From Chryseobacterium formosum (GTDB taxonomy: Bacteria > Bacteroidota > Bacteroidia > Flavobacteriales > Weeksellaceae): a stretch of DNA of 64,000 nt. The notes beneath the pieces were generated by a model. That model was not told the origin of the DNA. It saw nothing but the letters and a program-made list of their open reading frames with translations, and searched no databases. A program made the position numbers and the translations under genes. Below, one piece after another: positions 25,692 to 33,960 of the stretch. How positions within the stretch are numbered: the stretch's first letter is position 1; each line of letters begins with the position of its first letter. Where the stretch lies: positions 1 through 64,000 of the forward strand of contig NZ_JAOVZW010000019.1 in NCBI RefSeq assembly GCF_026460885.1. Direction: 5' to 3'.

Positions 25692-26738
25692 TCAAATAAT
25701 TCTGTAAGCTGTTTCATAATTTTGGATATAATTCTCCAAAGGTTTTGGGAAAGATCTTTCGTGAGAGCCTTCAACATCCGTTACGATATAATCGTTTTTA
25801 ACAATAAAATCTGACCAAACTGATTCAGAATCAACTTCAACATTAAAAATTTCTATGCTTAAATTTTTGTGGGTAAGTTTATGATTAACCGTTTTTACAC
25901 TTTTAATGAACGGAATTAAATCATCAGAAATAACAGGCGGAAATTCAAACAGTTTTTTCCAGATAAAATCATCTTTTCTTTGCTGAATTAAAAACTGCCC
26001 GTTTTTGTGAACGAAATAATATTGTAATTGTAAATCCTGAGCTTTCGTTTTTTTAGTTTTAACAGGAAATTCTGAAACTTTATTTAAAGAAAAAGCAAGA
26101 CAGTCATCATTTACAGGGCAATCTCCACACAAAGGATTTTTTGGTTTGCATATTTCCGAGCCTAAATCCATCATCGCCTGATTAAAATCACCAACATTTT
26201 CAGGCATGATTAAATTTGATAATTCTGAAAAATAATTAAACGCCCGAGAATTAGAAATATCAAAATCATCTGCGAAAATCCGACTTAAAACCCGATAGAA
26301 ATTTCCGTCAACGGCAGGCATTTTTCCTTCAAAACAAATACTGGAAACTGCAGCTGCAGTATATTTCCCAATTCCTTTTAGTTTTAAAATTTCATCATAA
26401 TCAGAAGGAAAAACTCCGTTATAATCATTGATGATTTGCTGAGACGCTTTGTGAATATTAATCGCACGGGAATAATATCCTAAACCTTTCCAATACAACA
26501 AAACCTCATCTTCGGGAGATTCTGCCAAAGTTTTCACATCAGGAAATCTTTCGATAAAATTATTGTAATGATTCAATCCCTGAGCAATTCTGGTTTGCTG
26601 AAAAACAATCTCGCAAATCCAGATTTTATAAGGATCTTTGGTTTTTCTGAACGGTAAATCTCTCGCATTTTTATCATACCATTTCAACAATTTGTTTCCA
26701 ATATGATGAAAGTCTGAAGTATTTTTATTCTTTTCCAA
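25692..26738 (-). CDS. mutY: A/G-specific adenine glycosylase MutY
   Basis: A 348-residue base-excision repair enzyme that removes adenine opposite 8-oxoguanine. Catalytic Glu43 lies in ICEIVFQQTR, the HhH motif is LKGIGKYTAAAV (about 120-131), and the catalytic Asp144 is in AVDGNFYRV. The iron-sulfur loop cysteines are at 197, 204, 207 and 213 with the standard C-x6-C-x2-C-x5-C spacing. A C-terminal NUDIX-like domain (QQRKDDFIWKKLFEFPP) recognises oxoG. The frame begins with TTG at 26738. An ATG at 26751 is out of frame by one base across a T6 run, so either a TTG start or a one-base error at that run is possible. Confidence 0.95.
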   Translation of the reverse strand: MEKNKNTSDFHHIGNKLLKWYDKNARDLPFRKTKDPYKIWICEIVFQQTRIAQGLNHYNNFIERFPDVKTLAESPEDEVLLYWKGLGYYSRAINIHKASQQIINDYNGVFPSDYDEILKLKGIGKYTAAAVSSICFEGKMPAVDGNFYRVLSRIFADDFDISNSRAFNYFSELSNLIMPENVGDFNQAMMDLGSEICKPKNPLCGDCPVNDDCLAFSLNKVSEFPVKTKKTKAQDLQLQYYFVHKNGQFLIQQRKDDFIWKKLFEFPPVISDDLIPFIKSVKTVNHKLTHKNLSIEIFNVEVDSESVWSDFIVKNDYIVTDVEGSHERSFPKPLENYIQNYETAYRII

Positions 26739-26772
26739 AAAACCTATTCATTTTAATAGAGGCAAAGATAAT

Positions 26773-27243
26773 TTATTTTTTCTCGTTGTCAAGATGATAA
26801 ACGGGAGCGCCTTTTAGCCATTGATATTTGATTTTTTTCATCTCTGCAATTGATTTATATCCTTTTAAAATCTCTAAAAAGACATACACCGAATCATTTT
26901 TTTCTTTTTTAAGATTTAATTTTTGATTGGAAAGAAATTGAAACGGATATGAAATCACAGAATCTCTTTTGCTAAACAATAAATCTCCTGAATTGATTCT
27001 GTAAATATAAAACGGTTTTCCCCGCGAAGAACTGTCGGAAATGGAAATATCTGAACTCGCAACCACCATATCGCTAATTCCGTAAGCTTCATCTTCTGAC
27101 ATCACATAAGCTTGAGCGGTATCTTTTCTTTCATTGGCAAAAAGATCAATCTCATATTTTCGAGGTCTTTCATATTCCTTTCTACAACTTACAATTGAAA
27201 ACAGAGAGAAAAACAAAACAATGTAAAACGTAAAATTTTTCAT
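26773..27243 (-). CDS. Hypothetical lipoprotein
   Basis: A 156-residue protein with a lipoprotein signal (FTFYIVLFFSLFSIVSC, lipobox Cys about 20). The mature part is basic and polar, with KEYERPRKYEIDLFANER, a serine-rich SSDISISDSSSRGKP and ILKGYKSIAEMKKIKYQWLKG near the end. No family recognised. It follows the tssC terminator on the same strand and lies upstream of mutY, in the position of small gliding-associated lipoproteins in related genomes, though similarity to one is not visible. Confidence 0.6.
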   Translation of the reverse strand: MKNFTFYIVLFFSLFSIVSCRKEYERPRKYEIDLFANERKDTAQAYVMSEDEAYGISDMVVASSDISISDSSSRGKPFYIYRINSGDLLFSKRDSVISYPFQFLSNQKLNLKKEKNDSVYVFLEILKGYKSIAEMKKIKYQWLKGAPVYHLDNEKK

Positions 27244-27270
27244 TCAAGAGTTTTAAAATAATTAGAAACA

Positions 27271-27301
27271 AAAAACCGATGTTTTTGACGCACCGGTTTC
27301 T
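27271..27301 (-). terminator. Terminator after tssC
   Basis: On the minus strand ACCGGTG and CATCGGT form a stem around GCGTCAAAAA, followed by seven T. It lies 18 bp after the tssC stop and ends the tssB-tssC unit. Confidence 0.8.
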
Positions 27302-27319
27302 ATATTAAATATTGGAAAA

Positions 27320-28681
27320 TTAATCCTGAATATATTCTGCATCCCACTCATTACCGTCATCACCTTTGTGACCGTCAAGTTTAATTACAAAACTTTTTGT
27401 TGGGAAATAAGGAGTCAGTCTGATGTCTAACCAAACTCTATCTTTATTTACCTTATCTTGTTCAAAACGTACAATTTTAAACTTTTCAATCAATTTATCT
27501 GCACCCTTGATACCGTCTAAGAAACTTACAATCTGTCTTCTCAAATCATCTTCATTTCTTGCATTCCAGTTTTCAAAAGCTCTTCTGTTTAGGAAATCAA
27601 GCAAAACTTTAGTTACATAGTCGAATACACGAACTACAGAATATGTTTGAAGACCGATGTTGTCTCCCGTAAACAATGTTTTTGCAGAGAATGCCATGAT
27701 TTTGCCGTATTCGTTGACCATAGGAACCAATCCCATTTTTTCTAACTGAGAAATTTCGCTTTTTTTCAACTCGAATTTTACAGCGTCTACTTCGTTGATA
27801 TTACCGTGTTTTTTACCGGCTGCAACCTGGGACATTAATGTTTTATGGATTTTCCCTGCCAATGAAGTTGAAGGCGGAAGTTCTACATTTTCCTCTTCAC
27901 CTACTTCTTCTGCTCTGCCACGACCAACTAACCAGTTACAAGTCATGATAACGTTACTTCTATGCAATTCACCACCTGTAAGATTCGCCGAGTGGAATAA
28001 ATCTACAACATCATCCGGTTTATCAAGATTAGCAAAATCGGTAACCATCATTACTTTGTTTTCGTTACAGATTTTCGCCCATTTTTCAATAACTTTATTT
28101 GATCCCAAATAACCGGGAATCGCTAAAATAGAATAGTTATCTCTTAAATCTAAACGGTCATAATATTGCTTAAATTCTTCAGCAACCGCATCAATAAACA
28201 GAGGGTTATCTAGATCTGAAACCTGCTCTAAAGTAGCATTCACAATACTTACGTTATCTACTTTGTCTAATTCTGTATTTTTGTAAAACTGAGCGACCGT
28301 TCTGTATGAAGTCTCTAACTGTCGAACAGAATCTAAAGTATTTTTAAGATTTTGTTTAAGATTTTGTTCAGCATTTTGAGCTTTGCTTTTACACGTATCT
28401 GCCATTTTTTCGGCAGGTTCATTTGTGCTTAAAAGATCAACCCAAAGATTGATTTTTTGAAGAAGCTCTTTTCTTTCATCGGCTTTATTACCATCGTTCA
28501 AGAAAATTTCTTTCCTAGCTTTTCTGGTTGGGTTCATGTTTGCAATTCCGTCTACGACAGATTCTATAAAACCGAAACCTCCGATTTTGCTTAATTCTTC
28601 AAGCGGGTTACCTTTTGGTCTTCCGGCTTGCTGCTGTTGATTATGTTGTTGGCTTTCTGCAGCCTGTAATTTACTATCCAT
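27320..28681 (-). CDS. tssC: T6SS subtype iii sheath large subunit TssC
   Basis: A 453-residue contractile sheath protein of the Bacteroidota T6SSiii TssC family (DUF5458 type). Family features: NPLEELSKIGGFGFIESVVDG at the N-terminus, the central KNTELDKVDNVSIVNATLEQ, DNYSILAIPGYLGSNKVIEKW, SNVIMTCNWLVGRGRAEEVG and the C-terminal RLTPYFPTKSFVIKLDGHKG. With TssB it polymerises into the cytoplasmic sheath whose contraction drives the Hcp tube outward (established). The start follows the tssB stop by 24 bp. No other T6SS gene lies in the window. A His/Gln-rich N-terminus (QQHNQQQQAG) is unusual. Confidence 0.93.
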   Translation of the reverse strand: MDSKLQAAESQQHNQQQQAGRPKGNPLEELSKIGGFGFIESVVDGIANMNPTRKARKEIFLNDGNKADERKELLQKINLWVDLLSTNEPAEKMADTCKSKAQNAEQNLKQNLKNTLDSVRQLETSYRTVAQFYKNTELDKVDNVSIVNATLEQVSDLDNPLFIDAVAEEFKQYYDRLDLRDNYSILAIPGYLGSNKVIEKWAKICNENKVMMVTDFANLDKPDDVVDLFHSANLTGGELHRSNVIMTCNWLVGRGRAEEVGEEENVELPPSTSLAGKIHKTLMSQVAAGKKHGNINEVDAVKFELKKSEISQLEKMGLVPMVNEYGKIMAFSAKTLFTGDNIGLQTYSVVRVFDYVTKVLLDFLNRRAFENWNARNEDDLRRQIVSFLDGIKGADKLIEKFKIVRFEQDKVNKDRVWLDIRLTPYFPTKSFVIKLDGHKGDDGNEWDAEYIQD

Positions 28682-28705
28682 GATTTTAGTGTGATTTCGT
28701 TAAAT

Positions 28706-29242
28706 TTATTTTTCAAGTTCTTGTGCCACATCCTTTAATGCCTCAATAAAAGCAGCTCTTGTCTGCTCATTTTCAAGCATATTGCGTAAAATTTTATTGT
28801 TTTTCAGCTGACGTACAATTTTGTTGTACTGTTCCTGCTCCATGCTAAGCTGCTGAAGGTAATTAGATTTTTGCGTAAGATTTTTGGGAGTGAAATCTGC
28901 AAGATTTTGAAAGCGAAATTCTTCTTCCACTACATTTCCATCTTCAGATTCGTGCTGTACAGCAACTGAAGGCTGAAAATGTCTGAAAACATCATCTACT
29001 GTTTTTAATCCTGTAACAATTTCGGGAACATAAGATTCGTCGGTTGTAAGCTGGCTTACGATAAGAGATTTGTTCTCCTGAATTTCCTGAATAGCTTCAT
29101 TAGCGTCAACTTTTACTTCGTTACCACCAACGCCATAATTGAACATTGCCATATTATTATTATTTTGTGATTGTTGATTTTGGTTTGAATTAGCAAATTT
29201 TTGACCAATCCATTGTTTAAATTTATAAAAAAACTGTAACAT
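28706..29242 (-). CDS. tssB: T6SS subtype iii sheath small subunit TssB
   Basis: A 178-residue partner of TssC. Family motifs: MAMFNYGVGGNEVKVDANEA, SLIVSQLTTDESYVPEIVTG, GLKTVDDVFRHFQPSVAVQH and EEEFRFQNLADFTPK, then a helical C-terminus. The usual start would be MAMFNYGVG at 29152, giving 148 residues. The frame is open to an ATG at 29242, which adds an Asn/Gln-rich extension; both starts are plausible. It is the first gene of a two-gene unit with tssC. It belongs to a sheath lineage distinct from the eCIS sheaths at 0.2-3.8 kb. Confidence 0.92.
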   Translation of the reverse strand: MLQFFYKFKQWIGQKFANSNQNQQSQNNNNMAMFNYGVGGNEVKVDANEAIQEIQENKSLIVSQLTTDESYVPEIVTGLKTVDDVFRHFQPSVAVQHESEDGNVVEEEFRFQNLADFTPKNLTQKSNYLQQLSMEQEQYNKIVRQLKNNKILRNMLENEQTRAAFIEALKDVAQELEK

Positions 29243-29342
29243 ACAAAATTTTGTGATGGTTTTTCTTTAAATAAATCAGATTACCTATGATAATCTGATG
29301 ATTATTAATACTTTTTGGTGTCACTAAGCTATGAAAAACAAA

Positions 29343-29372
29343 CAAAAAAACGCACCAAAATGATGCGTTTTA
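29343..29372 (-). terminator. Terminator of the first M13 peptidase gene
   Basis: On the minus strand AAAACGCATCA and TGGTGCGTTTT form a stem followed by a T run, 22 bp past the stop codon of the peptidase. Confidence 0.8.
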
Positions 29373-29393
29373 ACAGTAATTTCATATTAAGAA

Positions 29394-31493
29394 TTACCAG
29401 ATTTTAATTCTTTCAGCAGGGGCTTTATATAATTTGTCTCCTTGTTTAATATCAAATGCTTTCATGAAAGAATCTTGGTTCACCAAAGGTCCGAAAGCTC
29501 TGAAATATCCCGGTGAATGCGGATCTGTTTTCACCTGATTCATCATATACTGATCGGTAGATTTGGTTCTCCAAACCGTTGCCCAACTCATGAAAAATCT
29601 CTGATCTTGGTTAAATCCTGAAATTAATCCCGGATTCCCTTTGTCTTTTAAATACATTTGCAAAGCATCATAAGCAACCGCAACTCCACCTAAATCACCG
29701 ATATTTTCACCACTTGTAAACTTACCATTCACAAAACTTCCTTTTACGGGTTCGTAAGCGTTGTATTGAGCTGCCAATTGACCAACTTTAGCATCAAAAT
29801 TCTTACGATCCTGATCTGTCCACCAATTATTAAGGTTCCCGTCGCCATCGAATCTTGAACCACTGTCATCAAAACCGTGAGAAATTTCGTGACCGATAAC
29901 TGCACCAATTCCTCCAAAATTAACAGCTGCATCAGCTTTTGGATTGTAAAAAGGAGGTTGAAGAATTGCTGCAGGGAAAACAATTTCGTTATTTGAACCG
30001 CTGTAATAAGCATTTACAGTTTGAGGAGACATTCCCCATTCTGTTTTATCAACAGGTTTCCCTACTTTTTCTAAACTTTTCTGATATTGCCAAGCTGAAA
30101 CATTCTGAAGATTTGAATATAAACTAGCACCTTGAGAAGGTGATTCTACTTTTAATTTAGAATAATCTTTCCATTGATCAGGATAAGCGATTTTTACAGA
30201 GAATTTAGACAGTTTTTCCTGAGCTTTTATTTTGGTTTCAGCAGACATCCAATCCATATCATTGATATGTTTTTTAAATGATTTTAAAATGTAATCGATG
30301 TACATTTCCATCTGTTTTTTAGATTCAGGACTGAAATGTTCGTCAACATACAATTTCCCGAAAGCTTCCCCCAAAACACTATTCACCAACGCCAAACCTC
30401 TTTTGTTCATTGCACGTTGTTCTTTTTGTCCCTGAAGATATTTAGAATAAAAATCAAATCTGATATTATCTAAACTGTCACCTAAATTACTTGCATTGCC
30501 GTTGATTACATGATATTTCAAATAATCTTTCAACAAAGGAAGATTTTTCTGGTTGATAAACTGATCCATATTCTGGTAATATTTCAGTTCACCAACAATT
30601 ACTTTATCTGTTTTTACACCTGCATCTGTAAGATATTTAGCGAGATTTACATTTTTAACCAACCCAGAAAGTTCAGATACATTTTTAGGATTATATCTTA
30701 AATTGGCATCTCTGTTTTGCTCTAAAGTCAATAGATAATTAGCCAGCTGCTTTTCAAAATCAACAACATTCTTTGCAGCGACATCAGAATTTTTATAACC
30801 TAAAACTCCAAATAACTGTCCGACATATTTTTGATATTCCGCTAAAGTTTTGGTGTTGGCTTCGTTTACTTTTTGGTAATAATCTCTACCTAAACCTAAA
30901 TCCGGACCACCCAAATAAACCGCATTCATATTAGAATTCTTCATATCTGCACCAACTCTCCATCCATAAAATGAATTGTCGCCCAGTTTTGTAGCTTCTA
31001 AAAGATATTTCTGAAGATCATTAACGTTTTTGATGGCATCAATTTTAGCTAAATCTGATTTAATAGGAGTAATTCCTGCAGCATTTCTTTTTTCAACATC
31101 CATGAAAGATGCGTAAAGGTTCTGAATTTTCTGACCTTCGGAACCTTCTGCGTATTTTTCAGTCAAAATTTTATTCAAAATATCAAGTGAAGCATCGTCT
31201 ACATTTTCTCTCAATGCATTGAAAGATCCCCAACTTGCTTTATCAGAAGGAATCTGAGTTTCTTTTACCCAATTTCCGTTCACATAACTGAAGAAATCAT
31301 CTTGGGGGCGAACAGATTTGTCCATATAAGCAAGATTCAAACCTTCTTCTTTTTGTTCTATATTTTTCACCGGTTCGGCACGAACTAAATTGATTGTTTC
31401 TTCAGGTTTTTCAGTAACTTTTTTTGCAGTTCCGCAAGAATTTAAAAATACAACACCCGAGAATGCAAGTGCTGCGATATTTAGTTTTTTCAT
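29394..31493 (-). CDS. M13-family metallopeptidase, lipoprotein form
   Basis: A 699-residue neprilysin/PepO-type zinc endopeptidase. The N-terminus is a lipoprotein signal (AALAFSGVVFLNSC, Cys about 20). The peptidase N-domain starts at MDKSVRPQDDFFSYVNGNW. The zinc site is GHEISHGFDD (about 531-540) with the third ligand Glu in SGENIGDLGG. NAYYSGSNNEIVFPAAILQPPF and the C-terminal PAERIKIW are family hallmarks. It cleaves oligopeptides in the periplasm or at the outer membrane (family knowledge). It is the downstream member of a tandem duplication; the paralogue ends 199 bp upstream. Confidence 0.95.
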   Translation of the reverse strand: MKKLNIAALAFSGVVFLNSCGTAKKVTEKPEETINLVRAEPVKNIEQKEEGLNLAYMDKSVRPQDDFFSYVNGNWVKETQIPSDKASWGSFNALRENVDDASLDILNKILTEKYAEGSEGQKIQNLYASFMDVEKRNAAGITPIKSDLAKIDAIKNVNDLQKYLLEATKLGDNSFYGWRVGADMKNSNMNAVYLGGPDLGLGRDYYQKVNEANTKTLAEYQKYVGQLFGVLGYKNSDVAAKNVVDFEKQLANYLLTLEQNRDANLRYNPKNVSELSGLVKNVNLAKYLTDAGVKTDKVIVGELKYYQNMDQFINQKNLPLLKDYLKYHVINGNASNLGDSLDNIRFDFYSKYLQGQKEQRAMNKRGLALVNSVLGEAFGKLYVDEHFSPESKKQMEMYIDYILKSFKKHINDMDWMSAETKIKAQEKLSKFSVKIAYPDQWKDYSKLKVESPSQGASLYSNLQNVSAWQYQKSLEKVGKPVDKTEWGMSPQTVNAYYSGSNNEIVFPAAILQPPFYNPKADAAVNFGGIGAVIGHEISHGFDDSGSRFDGDGNLNNWWTDQDRKNFDAKVGQLAAQYNAYEPVKGSFVNGKFTSGENIGDLGGVAVAYDALQMYLKDKGNPGLISGFNQDQRFFMSWATVWRTKSTDQYMMNQVKTDPHSPGYFRAFGPLVNQDSFMKAFDIKQGDKLYKAPAERIKIW

Positions 31494-31587
31494 TAAATTA
31501 ATTTTGAATTGTAATCCGTTTGATCAAATATAAGAATTTATGTTAAATTGTTTTTGTCAGTTTTTTAATATTTAAAAATAAAAAATA

Positions 31588-31652
31588 GGTTTTGGCTAAA
31601 GCCAAATGAATATTTTCATTAGAAAAAACGGGCTAAAGCCCGTTTCTATTGA
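31588..31652. repeat. Dispersed double-hairpin element, GGCTAAAGCC family, copy 2
   Basis: TTTTGGCTAAAGCCAAA, a 25-bp spacer, then ACGGGCTAAAGCCCGT and TTCTATTGAAT. It matches the element at 20494-20556 in core, spacing and flank. It lies between the two M13 peptidase genes. Confidence 0.8.
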
Positions 31653-31654
31653 AT

Positions 31655-31683
31655 AAAAAAAACCGCTCATTACTGAACGGTTT
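31655..31683 (-). terminator. Terminator of the second M13 peptidase gene
   Basis: On the minus strand AACCGTTCA and TGAGCGGTT form a stem followed by a run of eight T, 8 bp past the stop codon. Confidence 0.85.
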
Positions 31684-31691
31684 GATATTGA

Positions 31692-33746
31692 TTACCAGAT
31701 TTTAATTCTGTCTTCCGGTTTTTTGTATAATTTGTCTCCAGGTTTCACGTCGAACGCTTTATAGAAAGCATCAACATTCATTAGAGGCGCAAAACTTCTG
31801 AAATATCCAGGAGAATGCGGATCTGTTTTTACTTGGTTGATCATATATTTTTCACTTGATAAAGTTCTCCAAACGGTTGCCCAGCTTAAGAAAAATCTCT
31901 GATCTTGTGTATAACCACTGATTGAACCAGGATTTCCTTTATCTTTCAAATACATTTGAAGTGCATCGTAAGCTATATTTACACCCCCTAAATCTGCAAT
32001 GTTTTCACCGTTTGTGAATGTTCCGTTGACGAAAGTTCCCTTTACAGGTTCATATTTATCGTATTGAGCAGCTAAAGCTTTTGTTGCTTTTTCGAAGTTG
32101 GCTTTATCTTCCGGAGTCCACCAATCTACCAAGTTACCATCTGCGTCAAACTGAGCTCCTGAATCATCAAATCCATGAGAAATTTCGTGACCGATAACAG
32201 CACCGATTCCACCAAAATTCACAGCAGCATCAGCTTGAGGATTAAAGAAAGGCGGCTGAAGAATTGCAGCAGGGAAAACGATTTCGTTATAAACTGGGTT
32301 ATAATATGCGTTCACCGTTTGAGGAGTCATTCCCCATTCTGTTTTGTCAACCGGTTTTCCGATTTTTGCCAACTCTTTGTTGTATTGCCATTCACCAATA
32401 TTCTGAAGGTTTTGATATAAATTTCCACCTTTAGATTCCGGAGTAATTACCAATTTAGAATAGTCTTTCCAAGTATCAGGATAAGCAACTTTTACAGCGA
32501 ATTTATTCAGCTTCATCATTGCTTTTTCCTTTGTTGTAGAAGACATCCACGTTAATCCGTTGATGTGAACTGCAAAGCTTTTCTTTAAATAATCGATTAA
32601 CTCAACCATTTGTGCTTTTGCTGAAGCCGGGAAATATTTTTCAACATATAATTTACCGAAAGCCTCACCAAGAGAACCGTTGATTAATTCATACCCTCTT
32701 TTGTTTAAAGCTCTCTGCTCTTGCTGACCTCTTAAATATTTACCGTAGAAAGCAAACTTCATGTCACCTAATTTTTCACTTAGATAAGAAGCGCTTCCGC
32801 TAATCATATTAAATTTCAAATAATCTTTGATAACTGGAAGATTTTTTTCGCTTACCAACTGATCAAAGTTTTTGTAATATCCTAATTCCCCGATGATTAC
32901 TTTATCTGTATTTACTCCAACTTTTTTAAGATAAGCAGGAAGATCTACATTTTTAACTAAAGCTTTCAATTCTGCCATTGTTTTCGGATTGTACTGAAGG
33001 GTATTATCACGACTTTGTTCGTTTGTCAACAAATGTTTAGCAATACTTTTTTCGTAATCTACAATTCCTTTCGCAGCTGCATCAGCATTTTTGTAGCCTA
33101 ATTCTTTCAACATAGAAGCCACATACTTTTGATATTCCGCAAGAGCTTCCGTGTTTTTAGCATCAACTTTTTGGTAATAATCTCTTCCCATTCCCAATGA
33201 AGCGTCACCTAGATAAACAGCATTCATATTAGAATCTTTAAGGTCTGCATAAACACCCCATCCATAGAAATTATTCTCTCCTTCTTTCGTTACTGAAGCT
33301 AAATAATTCTGTAAATCTGTAAGGTTTTTAATAGCATCAATTTTATTGATATTTTCCTGAATAGGTTTGATTCCGTCTGCATTTCTCTTCTGCATATTCA
33401 TGTACGTCGCATACAAATCCTGGATTTTTTTACCTTCACTTCCGTCTGTAAATTTATCTTTCAGAAGAGAATTTAAAATCGTCATTGAATTGTTATCCGT
33501 ATCATCTGCCAATTTGTTGAAACTTCCCCAAGTTGGTTTATCAGAAGGAATTTTAGCCGTTTTCATCCACGTTCCACTCACGTAGTTGTAGAAATCATCT
33601 TGTGGACGAACAGATTTATCCATCAAACTGATGTCTAAACCTTTATCTGCTGCAGTTGCTGTTTTAGTAGTTTTAGCCTGAGCGTTCAACGTATTTTGTG
33701 AACAAATTCCAGCCAATAAAAACAAAGAAAGCGTTAATTTTTTCAT
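31692..33746 (-). CDS. M13-family metallopeptidase, secreted form
   Basis: A 684-residue paralogue of the neighbouring peptidase. The signal peptide is of signal peptidase I type (LTLSLFLLAGICSQNTLNAQ), not a lipobox. It has MDKSVRPQDDFYNYVSGTW, zinc-binding GHEISHGFDD (about 516-525), NGENIADLGG and C-terminal PEDRIKIW. Both paralogues share NAYY and EIVFPAAILQPPFFNP blocks and differ mainly at the N-terminus. Thus one copy is probably a free periplasmic or secreted enzyme and the other membrane-anchored. No operon partner; transcribed from its own promoter upstream of 33746. Confidence 0.95.
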   Translation of the reverse strand: MKKLTLSLFLLAGICSQNTLNAQAKTTKTATAADKGLDISLMDKSVRPQDDFYNYVSGTWMKTAKIPSDKPTWGSFNKLADDTDNNSMTILNSLLKDKFTDGSEGKKIQDLYATYMNMQKRNADGIKPIQENINKIDAIKNLTDLQNYLASVTKEGENNFYGWGVYADLKDSNMNAVYLGDASLGMGRDYYQKVDAKNTEALAEYQKYVASMLKELGYKNADAAAKGIVDYEKSIAKHLLTNEQSRDNTLQYNPKTMAELKALVKNVDLPAYLKKVGVNTDKVIIGELGYYKNFDQLVSEKNLPVIKDYLKFNMISGSASYLSEKLGDMKFAFYGKYLRGQQEQRALNKRGYELINGSLGEAFGKLYVEKYFPASAKAQMVELIDYLKKSFAVHINGLTWMSSTTKEKAMMKLNKFAVKVAYPDTWKDYSKLVITPESKGGNLYQNLQNIGEWQYNKELAKIGKPVDKTEWGMTPQTVNAYYNPVYNEIVFPAAILQPPFFNPQADAAVNFGGIGAVIGHEISHGFDDSGAQFDADGNLVDWWTPEDKANFEKATKALAAQYDKYEPVKGTFVNGTFTNGENIADLGGVNIAYDALQMYLKDKGNPGSISGYTQDQRFFLSWATVWRTLSSEKYMINQVKTDPHSPGYFRSFAPLMNVDAFYKAFDVKPGDKLYKKPEDRIKIW

Positions 33747-33850
33747 TGTAATAATAATTTATACAATATGTATATTTAATTTAAATTTTGTTACGGTAAA
33801 GTTAATTTATTTTGAAATTCAATCTTTGGAAAAACTGTTAGTTGTTTATT

Positions 33851-33921
33851 TAACGCAAAGTGCGCAAAGTTTTTTTTGACTACTAACTGTTTTTAAGTTC
33901 GCAAAGGCGTTTTTACTTAAA
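33851..33921. repeat. Dispersed GCAAAG/GTGCG intergenic repeat, copy 2
   Basis: AACGCAAAGTGCGCAAAG followed by a T run, GACTACTAACTGTTTTTAAG and CGCAAAGGCGTTTTT. The middle and outer parts match the elements at 25512 and 60712. Confidence 0.75.
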
Positions 33922-33960
33922 AAAAGATCAATAAGTTTTTTATGTAATAATTTTAGATTA

